From assembly GCF_001307805.1 (NCBI RefSeq), contig NZ_CP013862.1:1922001-1986000 (forward strand): a DNA stretch of 64,000 nucleotides. The letters are read 5' to 3'. The notes beneath the pieces were generated by a model. That model did no database searches. It saw only the letters and a list, made by a program, of their open reading frames with translations, and was not told the DNA's origin. Positions 7,691 through 16,734 of this stretch are shown piece by piece. The stretch is from Lentibacillus amyloliquefaciens (GTDB lineage Bacteria; Bacillota; Bacilli; Bacillales; Amphibacillaceae). The stretch's first letter is position 1. The number at the start of each line of letters is the position of its first letter. A program made the translations under genes and the position numbers.

Positions 7691-9624
7691 TGGGTCTTGA
7701 TGAATTTTTTGTTACGGGAGAGCCGCTTATATATGCCGGGATGGTTGCCATTACACTCGTCTCGGGCGCCATCATCTTCCTGTTGACTTATTTTAAAAAA
7801 TGGAAATGGCTCTGGCGCGAATGGCTGACGACCGTCGACCATAAAAGGATTGGTATCATGTATATCTTAAGTGCGCTCGCAATGCTGTTCCGTGCAGGTT
7901 CTGACGCACTGATGATGCGGACGCAGTTGGCCTTTCCGGATATGAACTTCTTGAACGCCCAGCATTACAATGAAATTTTTACGACGCACGGAACAATCAT
8001 GATCTTTTTCATGGCAATGCCGTTTCTGATTGGTTTAATGAATATCGTCGTGCCGCAACAGATTGGGGCGCGTGACTTTGCATTCCCTTATCTGAACGCA
8101 TTGAGTTTCTGGTCCTTTTTCTTCGGGGCCATGCTGTTTAACGTTTCATTTGTCATCGGTGGTGCACCTGATGCCGGCTGGACCAGTTATACACCGCTTG
8201 CCGGTGATATCATGAGTCAAGGGCCGGGACAGAACTTTTACCTGCTCGCACTACAGCTGTCAGGGATTGGTACACTGGCAACAGGCATTAATTTAATGGT
8301 GACGATTTTAAAAATGCGTGCACCGGGTATGACCTTGTTTAAAATGCCAATTTTCACTTGGTCAACGTTCATTACCATGTTCATCATCGTATTTGCCTTT
8401 CCGATTCTGACAATAGCGTTGGCACTCATGACGATCGATCGGATTTTTGGCTCACACTTCTTTACATTGGCCGGTGAAGGTCTGCCAATGATGTGGGCAA
8501 ATCTGTTCTGGATGTGGGGGCATCCGGAAGTCTATATTGTGATACTTCCGGCATTCGGTATTTTTTCCGAGGTTATTGCCACATTTGCCAGAAAGCGATT
8601 ATTCGGTTACACCGTCATGGTCTGGTCGATTATCCTGATTGCCGGGCTGAGTTTCCTTGTCTGGGTGCACCACTTCTTTACAATGGGGGCCGGAGCATTT
8701 GTCAATTCCATATTCTCAGTTACAACCATGGCAATTGCTATACCGACAGGCGTGAAAATATTCAATTGGCTGGCAACCTTATATAAATCCAGAATCCGAA
8801 CAACAACGGCGATGATGTGGGCACTGGCATTTATCCCAAGCTTTACCATTGGCGGTATAACAGGGGTTATGCTTGGCATGGCCGCTGCCGATTACCAGTT
8901 CCACAATTCATATTTTCTGATTGCACACTTCCATTACGTCCTGATTGCAGGAACAGTTTTCGGCTGTTTCGCCGGACTTGTGTACTGGTATCCGAAAATG
9001 TTCGGCCACAAGTTGAACGAACGAATCGGGAAATGGGCTTTTTGGCTTTTCGTCATTGGGTTCCATATCTGCTTCCTGCCACAGTACTTCCTGGGTCTGG
9101 ACGGCATGCCGCGGCGCGTATTTCATATCGTACCGGAATGGTTTAACCTGAACGTGATTTCAACCATTGGTGCATTCGGTATGGGACTTGGTTTCGCCGT
9201 GTTTGTGTATAACATTTATTACAGCTACCGGTATAGTGAACGTGAGCAAACCGGTGACCCTTGGGATGGCAGAACACTTGAATGGGCAACACCTACACCG
9301 GTACCGGAATACAATTTTGCCGTTGTACCACATGTTAAAGAACATGATGCTTATTGGGATATGAAGCAAAAAGGTGAAACGATCTATGATGAATCAAAAG
9401 TTGAACCAATTCATATGCCAAACAGTACAGGACAGCCGTTTATCATGTCGGCCATCATGTTCTTTGCCAGTTTTGCACTTGTTTTTGAGTGGATTTGGCT
9501 GGCAGTTGCCGGATTAGTCACTATACTCGTGACTATGGGCATCCGTTCATTTGATTATGATGAGGGGCGTCACATAGACGTGGAAGAAATCAAGCAGACC
9601 GAACGCTCGGCAAGGGGGTTATAA
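7690..9624 (+). CDS. qoxB: Cytochrome aa3 quinol oxidase subunit I
   Basis: The 644-residue catalytic subunit of the terminal oxidase. It reduces O2 to water with electrons from menaquinol and pumps protons. Ligands are in place: THGTIMIFFMA (low-spin heme His), WMWGHPEVYI (CuB His and cross-linked Tyr), VHHFFTMG (CuB His pair) and HNSYFLIAHFHYV (heme ligands). About 15 membrane helices are expected. It overlaps qoxA by one base and is followed by qoxC after one base, a tight operon. Nothing unusual seen. Confidence 0.96.
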   Translation: MGLDEFFVTGEPLIYAGMVAITLVSGAIIFLLTYFKKWKWLWREWLTTVDHKRIGIMYILSALAMLFRAGSDALMMRTQLAFPDMNFLNAQHYNEIFTTHGTIMIFFMAMPFLIGLMNIVVPQQIGARDFAFPYLNALSFWSFFFGAMLFNVSFVIGGAPDAGWTSYTPLAGDIMSQGPGQNFYLLALQLSGIGTLATGINLMVTILKMRAPGMTLFKMPIFTWSTFITMFIIVFAFPILTIALALMTIDRIFGSHFFTLAGEGLPMMWANLFWMWGHPEVYIVILPAFGIFSEVIATFARKRLFGYTVMVWSIILIAGLSFLVWVHHFFTMGAGAFVNSIFSVTTMAIAIPTGVKIFNWLATLYKSRIRTTTAMMWALAFIPSFTIGGITGVMLGMAAADYQFHNSYFLIAHFHYVLIAGTVFGCFAGLVYWYPKMFGHKLNERIGKWAFWLFVIGFHICFLPQYFLGLDGMPRRVFHIVPEWFNLNVISTIGAFGMGLGFAVFVYNIYYSYRYSEREQTGDPWDGRTLEWATPTPVPEYNFAVVPHVKEHDAYWDMKQKGETIYDESKVEPIHMPNSTGQPFIMSAIMFFASFALVFEWIWLAVAGLVTILVTMGIRSFDYDEGRHIDVEEIKQTERSARGL

Positions 9625-9625
9625 C

Positions 9626-10231
9626 ATGAGTGCGCATGAAGAAAACACCACACCGCTGGAATATCAAACTGAAGACGCCCAAATGAATATCCTTGGCTTT
9701 TGGATCTTTCTGGCAGCAGAAATGGCATTGTTCGGAACGTTATTTGCGACGTACGCTGTGCTGTTTGGCCGCACAGCGGATGCCCCGGCCCCAATGGAGC
9801 TGTTTGAACCGGGAACCACGCTTGTGATGACACTCATCCTGCTGACAAGCAGCTTCACATGCGGCATCGCCGTTCATGAAATGCGGCGTGGGGCCAGAAA
9901 AAGCATGATGACCTGGCTGACCATCACATTAGCCCTCGGTCTAAGCTTTCTCGGCTTTGAAATATATGAATTTTATCATTATGCTTCAGAAGGGGCTTCC
10001 CTTCAGTCCAGTGCATACTGGTCTGCATTCTTTATTCTTGCAGGTACACATGGTGTGCACGTGACATTCGGAATCGGCTGGATGATTCTATTGCTGATGC
10101 AGCTTGCCCAACGAGGAATAACGTCAATCACAAGCAGAAAAATATTCATAATCGGACTGTACTGGCACTTTTTAGATGTCATTTGGATATTCATTTTTAC
10201 AGGTGTCTACCTGATTGGGATGGTGGTATAA
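9626..10231 (+). CDS. qoxC: Cytochrome aa3 quinol oxidase subunit III
   Basis: A 201-residue subunit with five membrane helices. NILGFWIFLAAEMALFGTLF and the LAGTHGVHVTFGIGW and LYWHFLDVIWIFIFTGVYL segments are the usual subunit III signatures. It stabilises the catalytic core. AAGGGGGTTATAAC before its ATG serves as ribosome site and overlaps the end of qoxB. qoxD begins two bases after its stop. Confidence 0.95.
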   Translation: MSAHEENTTPLEYQTEDAQMNILGFWIFLAAEMALFGTLFATYAVLFGRTADAPAPMELFEPGTTLVMTLILLTSSFTCGIAVHEMRRGARKSMMTWLTITLALGLSFLGFEIYEFYHYASEGASLQSSAYWSAFFILAGTHGVHVTFGIGWMILLLMQLAQRGITSITSRKIFIIGLYWHFLDVIWIFIFTGVYLIGMVV

Positions 10232-10232
10232 T

Positions 10233-10529
10233 ATGGCAAATCAATCCAAAAAACTTCCAATTCAACACATCATTGGGTACGTGACATCAGTTATATTGAC
10301 ATTTGTGGCTGCATGGGCAGCACTGGGTTCCAATTTACCGGTCATGTGGATTGTCATTTCTATCTTTTTACTGGCTGTCATCCAAGCAGCCATTCAGCTC
10401 TTCCTGTTCATGCATTTGATTGAACGCGGAGTTGGCAACGCACCATGGAATATGATGTTCCATGGCGCCATCATCTTTGCTATACTCATCGCAGGTTCAT
10501 TGTTCACAATGTCATTCGGCTTTATGTAG
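10233..10529 (+). CDS. qoxD: Cytochrome aa3 quinol oxidase subunit IV
   Basis: A 98-residue subunit with three membrane helices (HIIGYVTSVILTFVAAWAA, VIQAAIQLFLFMHL, AIIFAILIAGSLFTM). The LFLFMHLIE segment is typical of QoxD/CyoD. The start is the ATG of MANQSKKLPIQ, for which GGATGGTGG at the end of qoxC can act as ribosome site. It is the last gene of the operon; the shared terminator follows after about 45 bp. Confidence 0.92.
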   Translation: MANQSKKLPIQHIIGYVTSVILTFVAAWAALGSNLPVMWIVISIFLLAVIQAAIQLFLFMHLIERGVGNAPWNMMFHGAIIFAILIAGSLFTMSFGFM

Positions 10530-10573
10530 GCTGCTGTTAATGCCCTCAACGTATCATTCGTCTCGCCAAAATG

Positions 10574-10613
10574 AAAAAAAAACCTCTTTCCCAACAGTGG
10601 AAAGAGGTTTTAA
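10574..10613. terminator. Bidirectional terminator between qoxD and the converging gene
   Basis: Stem AACCTCTTTCC (10581-10591) and GGAAAGAGGTT (10599-10609), with an A run before and a T-rich stretch after. Serves qoxABCD on plus and, less directly, the converging minus-strand gene. Confidence 0.85.
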
Positions 10614-10903
10614 ATTTCTCGGATTTCTTTATTGGTAAGTCCCCTATATTTTTCTGACATGTTTACCATGTTAATAATGAACATTACCCAGCCCACCGCG
10701 GACATAATCAAGCTTGTGTAGAACATGATCCACGTTATGGAGAACACTGCAGGAACCACACCCAGGAACATCACTTGGATAAAATAAAGCCACATGCCTG
10801 CGAGCAGAATTGACTGCACAATTGCAAGCGGTTTGTTTTTCAAATACAGGAAAATGAATGGTGTGGCAGTTCCCAAAACCATAAACATCAATGTGATACC
10901 CAT
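10610..10903 (-). CDS. Small membrane protein of unknown function
   Basis: A 97-residue protein with three or four hydrophobic helices (LMFMVLGTATPFIFLYL, IVQSILLAGMWLYFIQVMFLG, ITWIMFYTSLIMSAVGWVMFI) and a charged tail ending SEKYRGLTNKEIREI. I do not recognise the family. The ATG three codons inside the longest frame is preferred, because TGGAG is 9 bases upstream of it but directly touches the earlier ATG. It converges on qoxD and shares its terminator. Confidence 0.6.
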   Translation of the reverse strand: MGITLMFMVLGTATPFIFLYLKNKPLAIVQSILLAGMWLYFIQVMFLGVVPAVFSITWIMFYTSLIMSAVGWVMFIINMVNMSEKYRGLTNKEIREI

Positions 10904-11029
10904 ATATATCATCTCCAGTTGATAGTGTAAACGGTTTCTTGACTATATTGTAACAGATTGTTTGCTGTTTTGTCACACAACATTCATATTTTGGCTTGAA
11001 AAAAAAATGTTTTCTGGATGTATCAGTTT

Positions 11030-11515
11030 TTAATTGAAAAAAACGAGTTCCGCATGGATTTCATCACTGATTGTAAGTATGGCGAATGAGTAATATGGAA
11101 GGGTCCGCTTGTCTGTCGGCGAACCCGGATTGAGCAGCAACTGTTTTTTTAAATAACGAATCATCGGAATATGTGAATGACCGAAAATGATAACATCCGG
11201 CTGTTCCTCAGAAAAAGCTTCAATCGCTCTTCTTTCAGTTGTCTTTTTCTCACCGTGGCCATGCACAACACCAATTTTAAACCGATCTATTTCCAGCAGC
11301 TGTTTCACCGGCAGCCGCTCCTGAATAATTTCTCCGTCAATGTTGCCACACACCCCAGTTACTTCACCATACCGGGAAAGCTCGTTTAATACCTCAACCG
11401 ATTTCCAGTCGCCTGTATGGATGATCAGATCAGCTGACAGACACGCTTCGGTCAATCGGGACGGGAGCTTACCGGACGCTTTCAAATGGGTATCGCCTGT
11501 TACAACAATTTTCAT
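11030..11515 (-). CDS. YfcE/MJ0936-family metallophosphoesterase
   Basis: A 161-residue calcineurin-like phosphodiesterase. The metal-binding motifs come in order: GDTH near the N-terminus, IIHTGD, VCGNIDGE, VVHGHG and FGHSHIP. This set and length match the YfcE/MJ0936 group of small phosphodiesterases, which cleave model phosphodiesters; the natural substrate is uncertain. The ATG of MKIVVTGDTHLK is chosen because AAGGAG stands 7 bases upstream. It follows the membrane protein gene at 11556-12962 by 40 bases on the same strand and is probably co-transcribed. Confidence 0.9.
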   Translation of the reverse strand: MKIVVTGDTHLKASGKLPSRLTEACLSADLIIHTGDWKSVEVLNELSRYGEVTGVCGNIDGEIIQERLPVKQLLEIDRFKIGVVHGHGEKKTTERRAIEAFSEEQPDVIIFGHSHIPMIRYLKKQLLLNPGSPTDKRTLPYYSFAILTISDEIHAELVFFN

Positions 11516-11555
11516 CAAGTGGCTCCTTTCAAATGGAATCATTCTTTCAAACTTT

Positions 11556-12962
11556 TTAAACAATTACCATCCATTGAACATAAATCTGTACCAGTACGTA
11601 CAGCACAAGCGCGAATTTATAATTGAATCTCAGTCCGTTTTTAAATGGACTCACGCCATTCGCCGCACTCAGCACAATCACCGGCATGATCAGCGGTGAG
11701 AGCAGAATAGAGATGGCACTGCCGGAAGTGACTGCCAGAACAATCAGCTCAGGCGGGTATGGCAGCGAGATACTTTCCAGAATACCTGCAACGAGAACCA
11801 TGACTGTCAGCGGTCCAAGCCCCATAAATCCGAGTATAATAATAATCAGCGGCAAGAAATATAGCATATTAAAGAAAGGCAATACTTCCTGAAATGCATA
11901 AACACCGTCAATGATTACCGTGCCGACCCCAGTTTGATTCAAGCTGTGTATCATCACCCCTGCCGATGTCAGGACACTGAATTGATACGCTTTCCCTGCT
12001 AATCCATTTTGATAGTATTCCTTTATTTCGGACATGAGTAATGCAGGTCTTTTCTTAATGAGAAAATAAATACCTGCCCATATGACGATGACAATCGGGA
12101 TAAGGATCATCAGCTCAAGATTAATCATTTCATACATTAAAAAAATCGTGCCGAACAGCGTAATGAACAGAAAGCCGAATTCTTTCGTTCGCTGTTTTTG
12201 TATTTTCCGGTCTGAAGCGGTCTTGAGTACTGTCTCTATTTCATTTTGAATTTCAGCTGTCAGATCAATGCCATACTTCTTTTCTTCAAAATATGAAAAC
12301 GTGACAGCGATCAGAAGGCCTGCCATGGCAAGTAAAAATCCCTGCAAAATAGCTATCGGCAATGAGGCATTTAATGCTTCGACCGCATACGCAAAACTTG
12401 GAATGCTGATCACCCACAGCGTTGACAAGGCAAACGAGCGCAAGAGAGCGGTGCCTTTAAAATTTTCCCACGCCTCACCGCGCTGATTTTTCAAGATCTC
12501 ATCAACAAACTGATACATCATCGGAATGGCGCCAAACAACAGAAAATAGGAAATAATATGCGTGAACGACAGAACGCCGAAATAAAACTTCCGGCTTGTA
12601 TTGAGAAAGTTATGAGCCAGCCCGATGATGTCCTCTATGTAAGGTTCTGACCTCAGCACCCAGCCGATTGCAGGAACCACCGCCAGTAAGCCGATGATAT
12701 TGCTCATCTGACGTAAGCCACTTGCCATATTTTCCAGGAAAGGGCCGCCTGAAACGATCATGATGGTAAATCCCGTGAGAAACAGGAATAGCGGAAGTTT
12801 GATATAACGAATCTTTACATGCACAACAGCCAAAACGAGCAGCATAAATCCAAGTATGGCATGCACAATCTCCAAACTCCTGATATCAAAGAAATATGTA
12901 ACAAAATAAAGCAGCGCATATGCGGATATGACCAGCCGCAGCCCGCGTGTGACAACGTTCAA
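11556..12962 (-). CDS. Polytopic membrane protein, transporter-like
   Basis: A 468-residue protein with about 12-13 hydrophobic helices. The late segment LGFMGLGPLTVMVLVAGILE and the following SGSAISILLSPLIMPVIVLSA hairpin resemble ion-transporter (IT/DASS-like) superfamily folds, but I do not recognise the family. A hydrophilic stretch of about 35 residues (TAEIQNEIETVLKTASDRKI region) interrupts the middle. The start appears to be TTG at 12962 with GGGGAG 8 bases upstream. It leads a probable two-gene unit with the phosphoesterase. Confidence 0.6.
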   Translation of the reverse strand: MNVVTRGLRLVISAYALLYFVTYFFDIRSLEIVHAILGFMLLVLAVVHVKIRYIKLPLFLFLTGFTIMIVSGGPFLENMASGLRQMSNIIGLLAVVPAIGWVLRSEPYIEDIIGLAHNFLNTSRKFYFGVLSFTHIISYFLLFGAIPMMYQFVDEILKNQRGEAWENFKGTALLRSFALSTLWVISIPSFAYAVEALNASLPIAILQGFLLAMAGLLIAVTFSYFEEKKYGIDLTAEIQNEIETVLKTASDRKIQKQRTKEFGFLFITLFGTIFLMYEMINLELMILIPIVIVIWAGIYFLIKKRPALLMSEIKEYYQNGLAGKAYQFSVLTSAGVMIHSLNQTGVGTVIIDGVYAFQEVLPFFNMLYFLPLIIIILGFMGLGPLTVMVLVAGILESISLPYPPELIVLAVTSGSAISILLSPLIMPVIVLSAANGVSPFKNGLRFNYKFALVLYVLVQIYVQWMVIV

Positions 12963-13156
12963 TATAATTTCTCCCCAATAAAATTCATTTACCTTTCATT
13001 CTAAGCCTCTGCGGCAAAAAAAGACAATAGAATGTCTGCTCTCCGGCTGATGTTTATGTTATCGATCTTAAGTTCCCTCCCAAAAGCAACTGAGGACGTT
13101 TATTATTCCACAGCCGGGGAATTGCGCATAAGAGTACTTATACAAGGAGAATGGTC

Positions 13157-14344
13157 ATGTCTTCTGCACAGATTATTTTATTGTTGTTAATCGGTTACCT
13201 GTTATTCACATTTGATAAAAAACAGAGCTACTTACCGGTCCCTGTTTTACTGGTCGTGCTTGGAATCGGTTTATCGTTTATACCCTACTTTTCTTCCATC
13301 GAAGTGACCGCCAAAATGATTTATCATGTTTTCTTGCCGGCAATTCTATTTACTTCCGCGTATAACTTTTCTTCGGCCAATTTCAGGAAAAATGCCGGAA
13401 TCATCACCTTCCTGGCAACGATAGGCATCATGGCGACTGTTGCAATTCTTGGTGCGGTCATTTTTGCCTTGAGCGGCCCGTTTGTCTCCTTATCGTTCAT
13501 TGGCGCACTCGTCATTGCCTCGATCCTAACACCGACTGATCCCGTTTCGGTCGTGTCCATACTTGAGGAGTCTTCCGGCAGCAAGAAAATCTCCTCTGTA
13601 GTTGAAGGCGAGTCGTTGATCAATGACGGGACAAGCATTGTGATTTTTTCATTTCTTGCCGGGATGCTGACCCAGAGCAAATCGTTCACCGTCATGAATT
13701 TTGTAACTGATTTCTTAATTGTGTCACTTGGCGGTGCAGCACTTGGGATTGCCTTTGGCTGGCTGATGAGCAAGGCGGTGCATTACACCCACCATAGAGA
13801 ATATCAGGTGATGCTGAGCATTGTGATTGCTTATGGTTCGTTCAACCTTGCCGAACTGATCAGCGTCTCAGGTGTGCTGGCGACTGTATTCTCCGGAATT
13901 ATGCTTTCGTTTGAATACGGCCGGAGTGTCCGAGAAGCTCATTTCAAAGATACATTGAACGGTTTTTGGAGTATAGCTGAATTATCTGTTTTGTCTTTGC
14001 TGTTTTTATTAATCGGAATTGAATCGGCCAAATTTTTGCAATTTAATGCCTGGGGCTTTGCGTTTATCATTTTCGCCGTTTCATTATTGGTGCGGTTTGC
14101 CATCATTATGGGAACTACCCAATTTTTCAAGGAATGGCGAAAGCGAATGAGCTGGCGCGAATCTGCCTTGATTTCATGGTCTGGCTTAAAAGGGTCCATG
14201 TCCGTGTATTTGATACTGGAACTGCAAGCTAAAAGTTCCGGTGATAGCGACATGATTATCTCACTGGCGTTCGCCGCCGTATTGATTTCACTTGTCATCC
14301 AAAGTCTGGGTGTTTCACCGCTTACCAAGTGGCTTGCGAAATAA
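13157..14344 (+). CDS. CPA1-family Na+/H+ antiporter
   Basis: A 395-residue antiporter that exchanges cytoplasmic Na+ (or K+) for H+. Hallmark motifs of the CPA1 ion path are present: ILTPTDPVSVVSIL with the paired Thr-Asp, and EGESLINDGTSIVIFSF with the essential Asp. About 11-12 helices are expected. It lacks the long cytosolic C-terminal tail of larger NhaP/NhaK proteins. ATG at MSSAQIILL is used, since ACAAGGAG has better spacing to it than to the ATG two codons earlier. It stands alone, followed by two 21-bp repeat units. Fits a salt-exposed lifestyle. Confidence 0.9.
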   Translation: MSSAQIILLLLIGYLLFTFDKKQSYLPVPVLLVVLGIGLSFIPYFSSIEVTAKMIYHVFLPAILFTSAYNFSSANFRKNAGIITFLATIGIMATVAILGAVIFALSGPFVSLSFIGALVIASILTPTDPVSVVSILEESSGSKKISSVVEGESLINDGTSIVIFSFLAGMLTQSKSFTVMNFVTDFLIVSLGGAALGIAFGWLMSKAVHYTHHREYQVMLSIVIAYGSFNLAELISVSGVLATVFSGIMLSFEYGRSVREAHFKDTLNGFWSIAELSVLSLLFLLIGIESAKFLQFNAWGFAFIIFAVSLLVRFAIIMGTTQFFKEWRKRMSWRESALISWSGLKGSMSVYLILELQAKSSGDSDMIISLAFAAVLISLVIQSLGVSPLTKWLAK

Positions 14345-14382
14345 TGACGTGCACGGATTCCCCCACGTGATTTGGCATGCTG

Positions 14383-14412
14383 CGCTGTAGATTCAGGCAA
14401 AATCGCTGTAGT
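14383..14412 (+). repeat. 21-bp repeat (CGCTGTAGAT type), 2 units
   Basis: CGCTGTAGATTCAGGCAAAAT at 14383 and the next unit at 14404, exactly 21 bp apart. Same family as 3549-3620. Confidence 0.75.
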
Positions 14413-14455
14413 TTATAAAATCGGTCTATCCAGCAGGCTAAAGGAATCTCAACTT

Positions 14456-15397
14456 TTACTCGTCTTTCTTCCGCCGCTTTCTAATCACCCAGAAAACTGC
14501 TGTACCAATAAGCGCTAAAATCAGCAATACCGGCAAGTTTCCCGCAACAAATACGAAAATCCCGGAAAACGCCGAGAGCAGGAAGTTAACACTTTTCATA
14601 AACTGGTCTTTCGTTTTTTCCCACGTGTTTAAATCTTCCTCACCTGATAAGGACACATTATTTTCTTCAATATGAATGGTGACTGTCGCCAGATCAACCT
14701 TGTTTTCCAAATAATTCATCCGTCCCGTTAATTCTTCAATTTCCTGCTGTACGGTGGCAAGGTCATCCGAAATCGTCAGCAGGTCTTCTGTTTCTTCAGC
14801 CTGCTCCATAAATGATTGCAGCCTTTCTTCCACAACCTGCTTCGATTCCAGACGGGACTCCAGATCAACGTATTCCTCTGTCACATCCCTGCCCGATGTT
14901 GAGCTTTCCATTACGTGATTGCTGCCATCTTCCACTTTCTGTACAAATGCCTCGAATTGCTCTTGAGGAACACGCACCTTGACCTGGCATGTCGTCGTTC
15001 TTTCTCCATCGCCTTCATGCATATTCGATTCTACAATATAGCCGCCGCGGTCTGATACTTCACCATGGATAGCATCCACCGTCTCCTGATAATCCGTCAC
15101 TTCAATACGGAGATTCGCGGTATAAATGATTTTCCGGTCCGATTGGCTGCCTTCATTTGCCTGCGATACCGTATCGCCTTCACCGGATCCGGACTCGCCC
15201 TCCGCCCCATCAGTTGAAGCAGTTCCCTGTTCATTTGCAGCGCTGTCAGACTGTTGATTGTTTTCCACTGCGAATTCTTCTGTGTTTTGTTCTGCTTTAT
15301 CAGTGGCTTGCTTACTGTTCTCTGAATCATTGCTGCAGGCCGCTGCCAGCATAATGATACCTATAACCATTAACATAAGTAACCCTTTTTTCATCAT
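14456..15397 (-). CDS. DUF4349 lipoprotein
   Basis: A 313-residue membrane-attached protein. The signal peptide ends in the lipobox LAAAC. A low-complexity acidic Ser/Gly/Glu linker covers residues about 22-88. Then the DUF4349 domain begins (KIIYTANLRIEVTDY, GGYIVESN, VKVRVPQEQFEAFV), containing a coiled coil (VVEERLQSFMEQAEETEDLL to QQEIEELTGRMNYLENKVDL). A single C-terminal helix (LPVLLILALIGTAVFWVI) is followed by a basic RKRRKKDE tail. The product is thus anchored at both ends. Function unknown; family members are envelope proteins. Confidence 0.85.
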   Translation of the reverse strand: MMKKGLLMLMVIGIIMLAAACSNDSENSKQATDKAEQNTEEFAVENNQQSDSAANEQGTASTDGAEGESGSGEGDTVSQANEGSQSDRKIIYTANLRIEVTDYQETVDAIHGEVSDRGGYIVESNMHEGDGERTTTCQVKVRVPQEQFEAFVQKVEDGSNHVMESSTSGRDVTEEYVDLESRLESKQVVEERLQSFMEQAEETEDLLTISDDLATVQQEIEELTGRMNYLENKVDLATVTIHIEENNVSLSGEEDLNTWEKTKDQFMKSVNFLLSAFSGIFVFVAGNLPVLLILALIGTAVFWVIRKRRKKDE

Positions 15398-15461
15398 GAT
15401 CCCCGCCCTTCTTTATAATACAGACGACATTTAAAGCGACATGTTACACCTTCTTTTAAAT

Positions 15462-15505
15462 AAAAAAGAAGCAACCGCCCCATAACTCGTGTTGGCGATT
15501 ACTTC
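15462..15505 (-). terminator. Rho-independent terminator of the kinase-like gene
   Basis: On the minus strand GAAGTAATCGCC pairs with GGCGGTTGCTTC (two G-U pairs), followed by TTTTTTA. Confidence 0.8.
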
Positions 15506-15547
15506 TCATGTTTGTTTGCGACAAAGGTTCCGGCACTCTGTCTCATT

Positions 15548-16225
15548 TCATTTTTTAAACGTTGTAAGCTTTAAAATGTTTCTCATAAATTCATCGAATG
15601 AGGAAAAGTATTTATGCCGCTGGTTGTACCACTTTCGGATTGTTTCCGCTAACCAGAACGGGATCGAAGTGCCATCAATTAAATGATAATAGCTCTCATA
15701 TCCTTGTTTTAAATGCTCCCAGCGACGGTCGTTGCCCGGCTGTATATATTCTGAGACATCGATTACTTTGGCTCTGCCGTTTTGCAGCAATATATTTTTC
15801 AAATGCATATCCCGAGGGTTTAAATCCTTTTCACGTACATATTCTCTTGCATCATCCACGTCTTTAACAGCTTGTTTAGGAATATGAATACCTTGCAAGA
15901 GGCAGTCGAAAAGCGTTGTCCCTTTCTCATAACTTAAGACAAGGTATTGATTGTATGCGGCAAAACATTTCGGGAAATAAGGCGAACCTTCCAGCATGTC
16001 ATAAATGTTTTTCTCCACATTAATCTTGGATATTTTGTCCTCAGCGTAAACTTTAAATGCATAAGATGGGACGTAATAATTTTGAAAAACAGCCGCATCT
16101 GTCCCCACACCAACACACTTCAAATCATCAGAATGTCCAAATACGGTGACGGGTTTATTCTCCGGATTTGAAACAACGGTTATTTGGGAAAGCGAATCTC
16201 GCGCTATGTCCCACTCATTTTCCAT
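15548..16225 (-). CDS. Protein-kinase-like (YrzF-type) protein
   Basis: A 225-residue kinase-fold protein resembling Bacillus YrzF. A short glycine loop (GVGTDAAVF), an ATP-binding lysine (AFKVYAE), a catalytic loop NPRDMHLKNILL in place of HRD..N, and VIDVSEY in place of the DFG region are seen in order. Asp residues needed for phosphotransfer and metal binding are present, so activity is possible. CGGAGCG precedes the ATG. It is a single-gene unit with its own terminator. Substrate unknown; bacterial Hanks-type or aminoglycoside-kinase-like roles are both possible. Confidence 0.75.
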   Translation of the reverse strand: MENEWDIARDSLSQITVVSNPENKPVTVFGHSDDLKCVGVGTDAAVFQNYYVPSYAFKVYAEDKISKINVEKNIYDMLEGSPYFPKCFAAYNQYLVLSYEKGTTLFDCLLQGIHIPKQAVKDVDDAREYVREKDLNPRDMHLKNILLQNGRAKVIDVSEYIQPGNDRRWEHLKQGYESYYHLIDGTSIPFWLAETIRKWYNQRHKYFSSFDEFMRNILKLTTFKK

Positions 16226-16532
16226 GTAAACGCTCCGTTCTCACGATTAGATCTTGTCTTTTAAAATATTCTTTTAAAGTATCCGTCACCATGAACCTTT
16301 GGTACAACCCTTCTGCAGCGATTCACTCTTTCATTATTATTCTGACCAAGGTGAATTTATAATACAACTGCAGAAATTTCTATTTTCATAATAGGTCTGG
16401 CGTGCTACTTCTATAAATAACTATATTCTTTCAGCTTGATAATTCTCATCTTAATAGACTTATATTCATTTTAAAAGCAATTCTTCCGTTCATCCAGCTT
16501 TTCAGCTTATCACAGGTACAGCAGACTGTTAT
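16226..16532. other. Intergenic stretch without a supported gene
   Basis: AT-rich, between the divergent-side of the kinase-like gene and the end of ywbE. I see no reading frame with a ribosome site, no strong hairpin and no repeat. Confidence 0.5.
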
Positions 16533-16733
16533 TCAGTCCACGATTTCTTTCACTCTTCCGACAGTGCCATTCTCCAGCTTAACCTTGATGCCATGCGGGT
16601 GTGAAGCAGAATTTGTCAGTATTCGGGACACAGCACCTTCTGTCAATTTGCCGGAGCGCTGGTCCTGTTTCTGCACAACGCGCACTTTTTGTCCAATCTT
16701 GATATTTTCTCTTCTGGTTCCGGACATATTCAT
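16533..16733 (-). CDS. ywbE: YwbE-family protein (DUF2196)
   Basis: A 66-residue protein of the YwbE family: NIKIGQKVRVVQKQDQRSGK, then LTEGAVSRILTNSASHPHGI and KVKLENGTVGRVKEI. The length and the HPHGIKV motif match the family, whose role is unknown. AAAGGAG, 5-6 bases before the ATG, lies inside the end of the upstream FUSC-type gene; only one base separates that stop from this start, so the two form an operon. Confidence 0.88.
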   Translation of the reverse strand: MNMSGTRRENIKIGQKVRVVQKQDQRSGKLTEGAVSRILTNSASHPHGIKVKLENGTVGRVKEIVD

Positions 16734-16734
16734 T

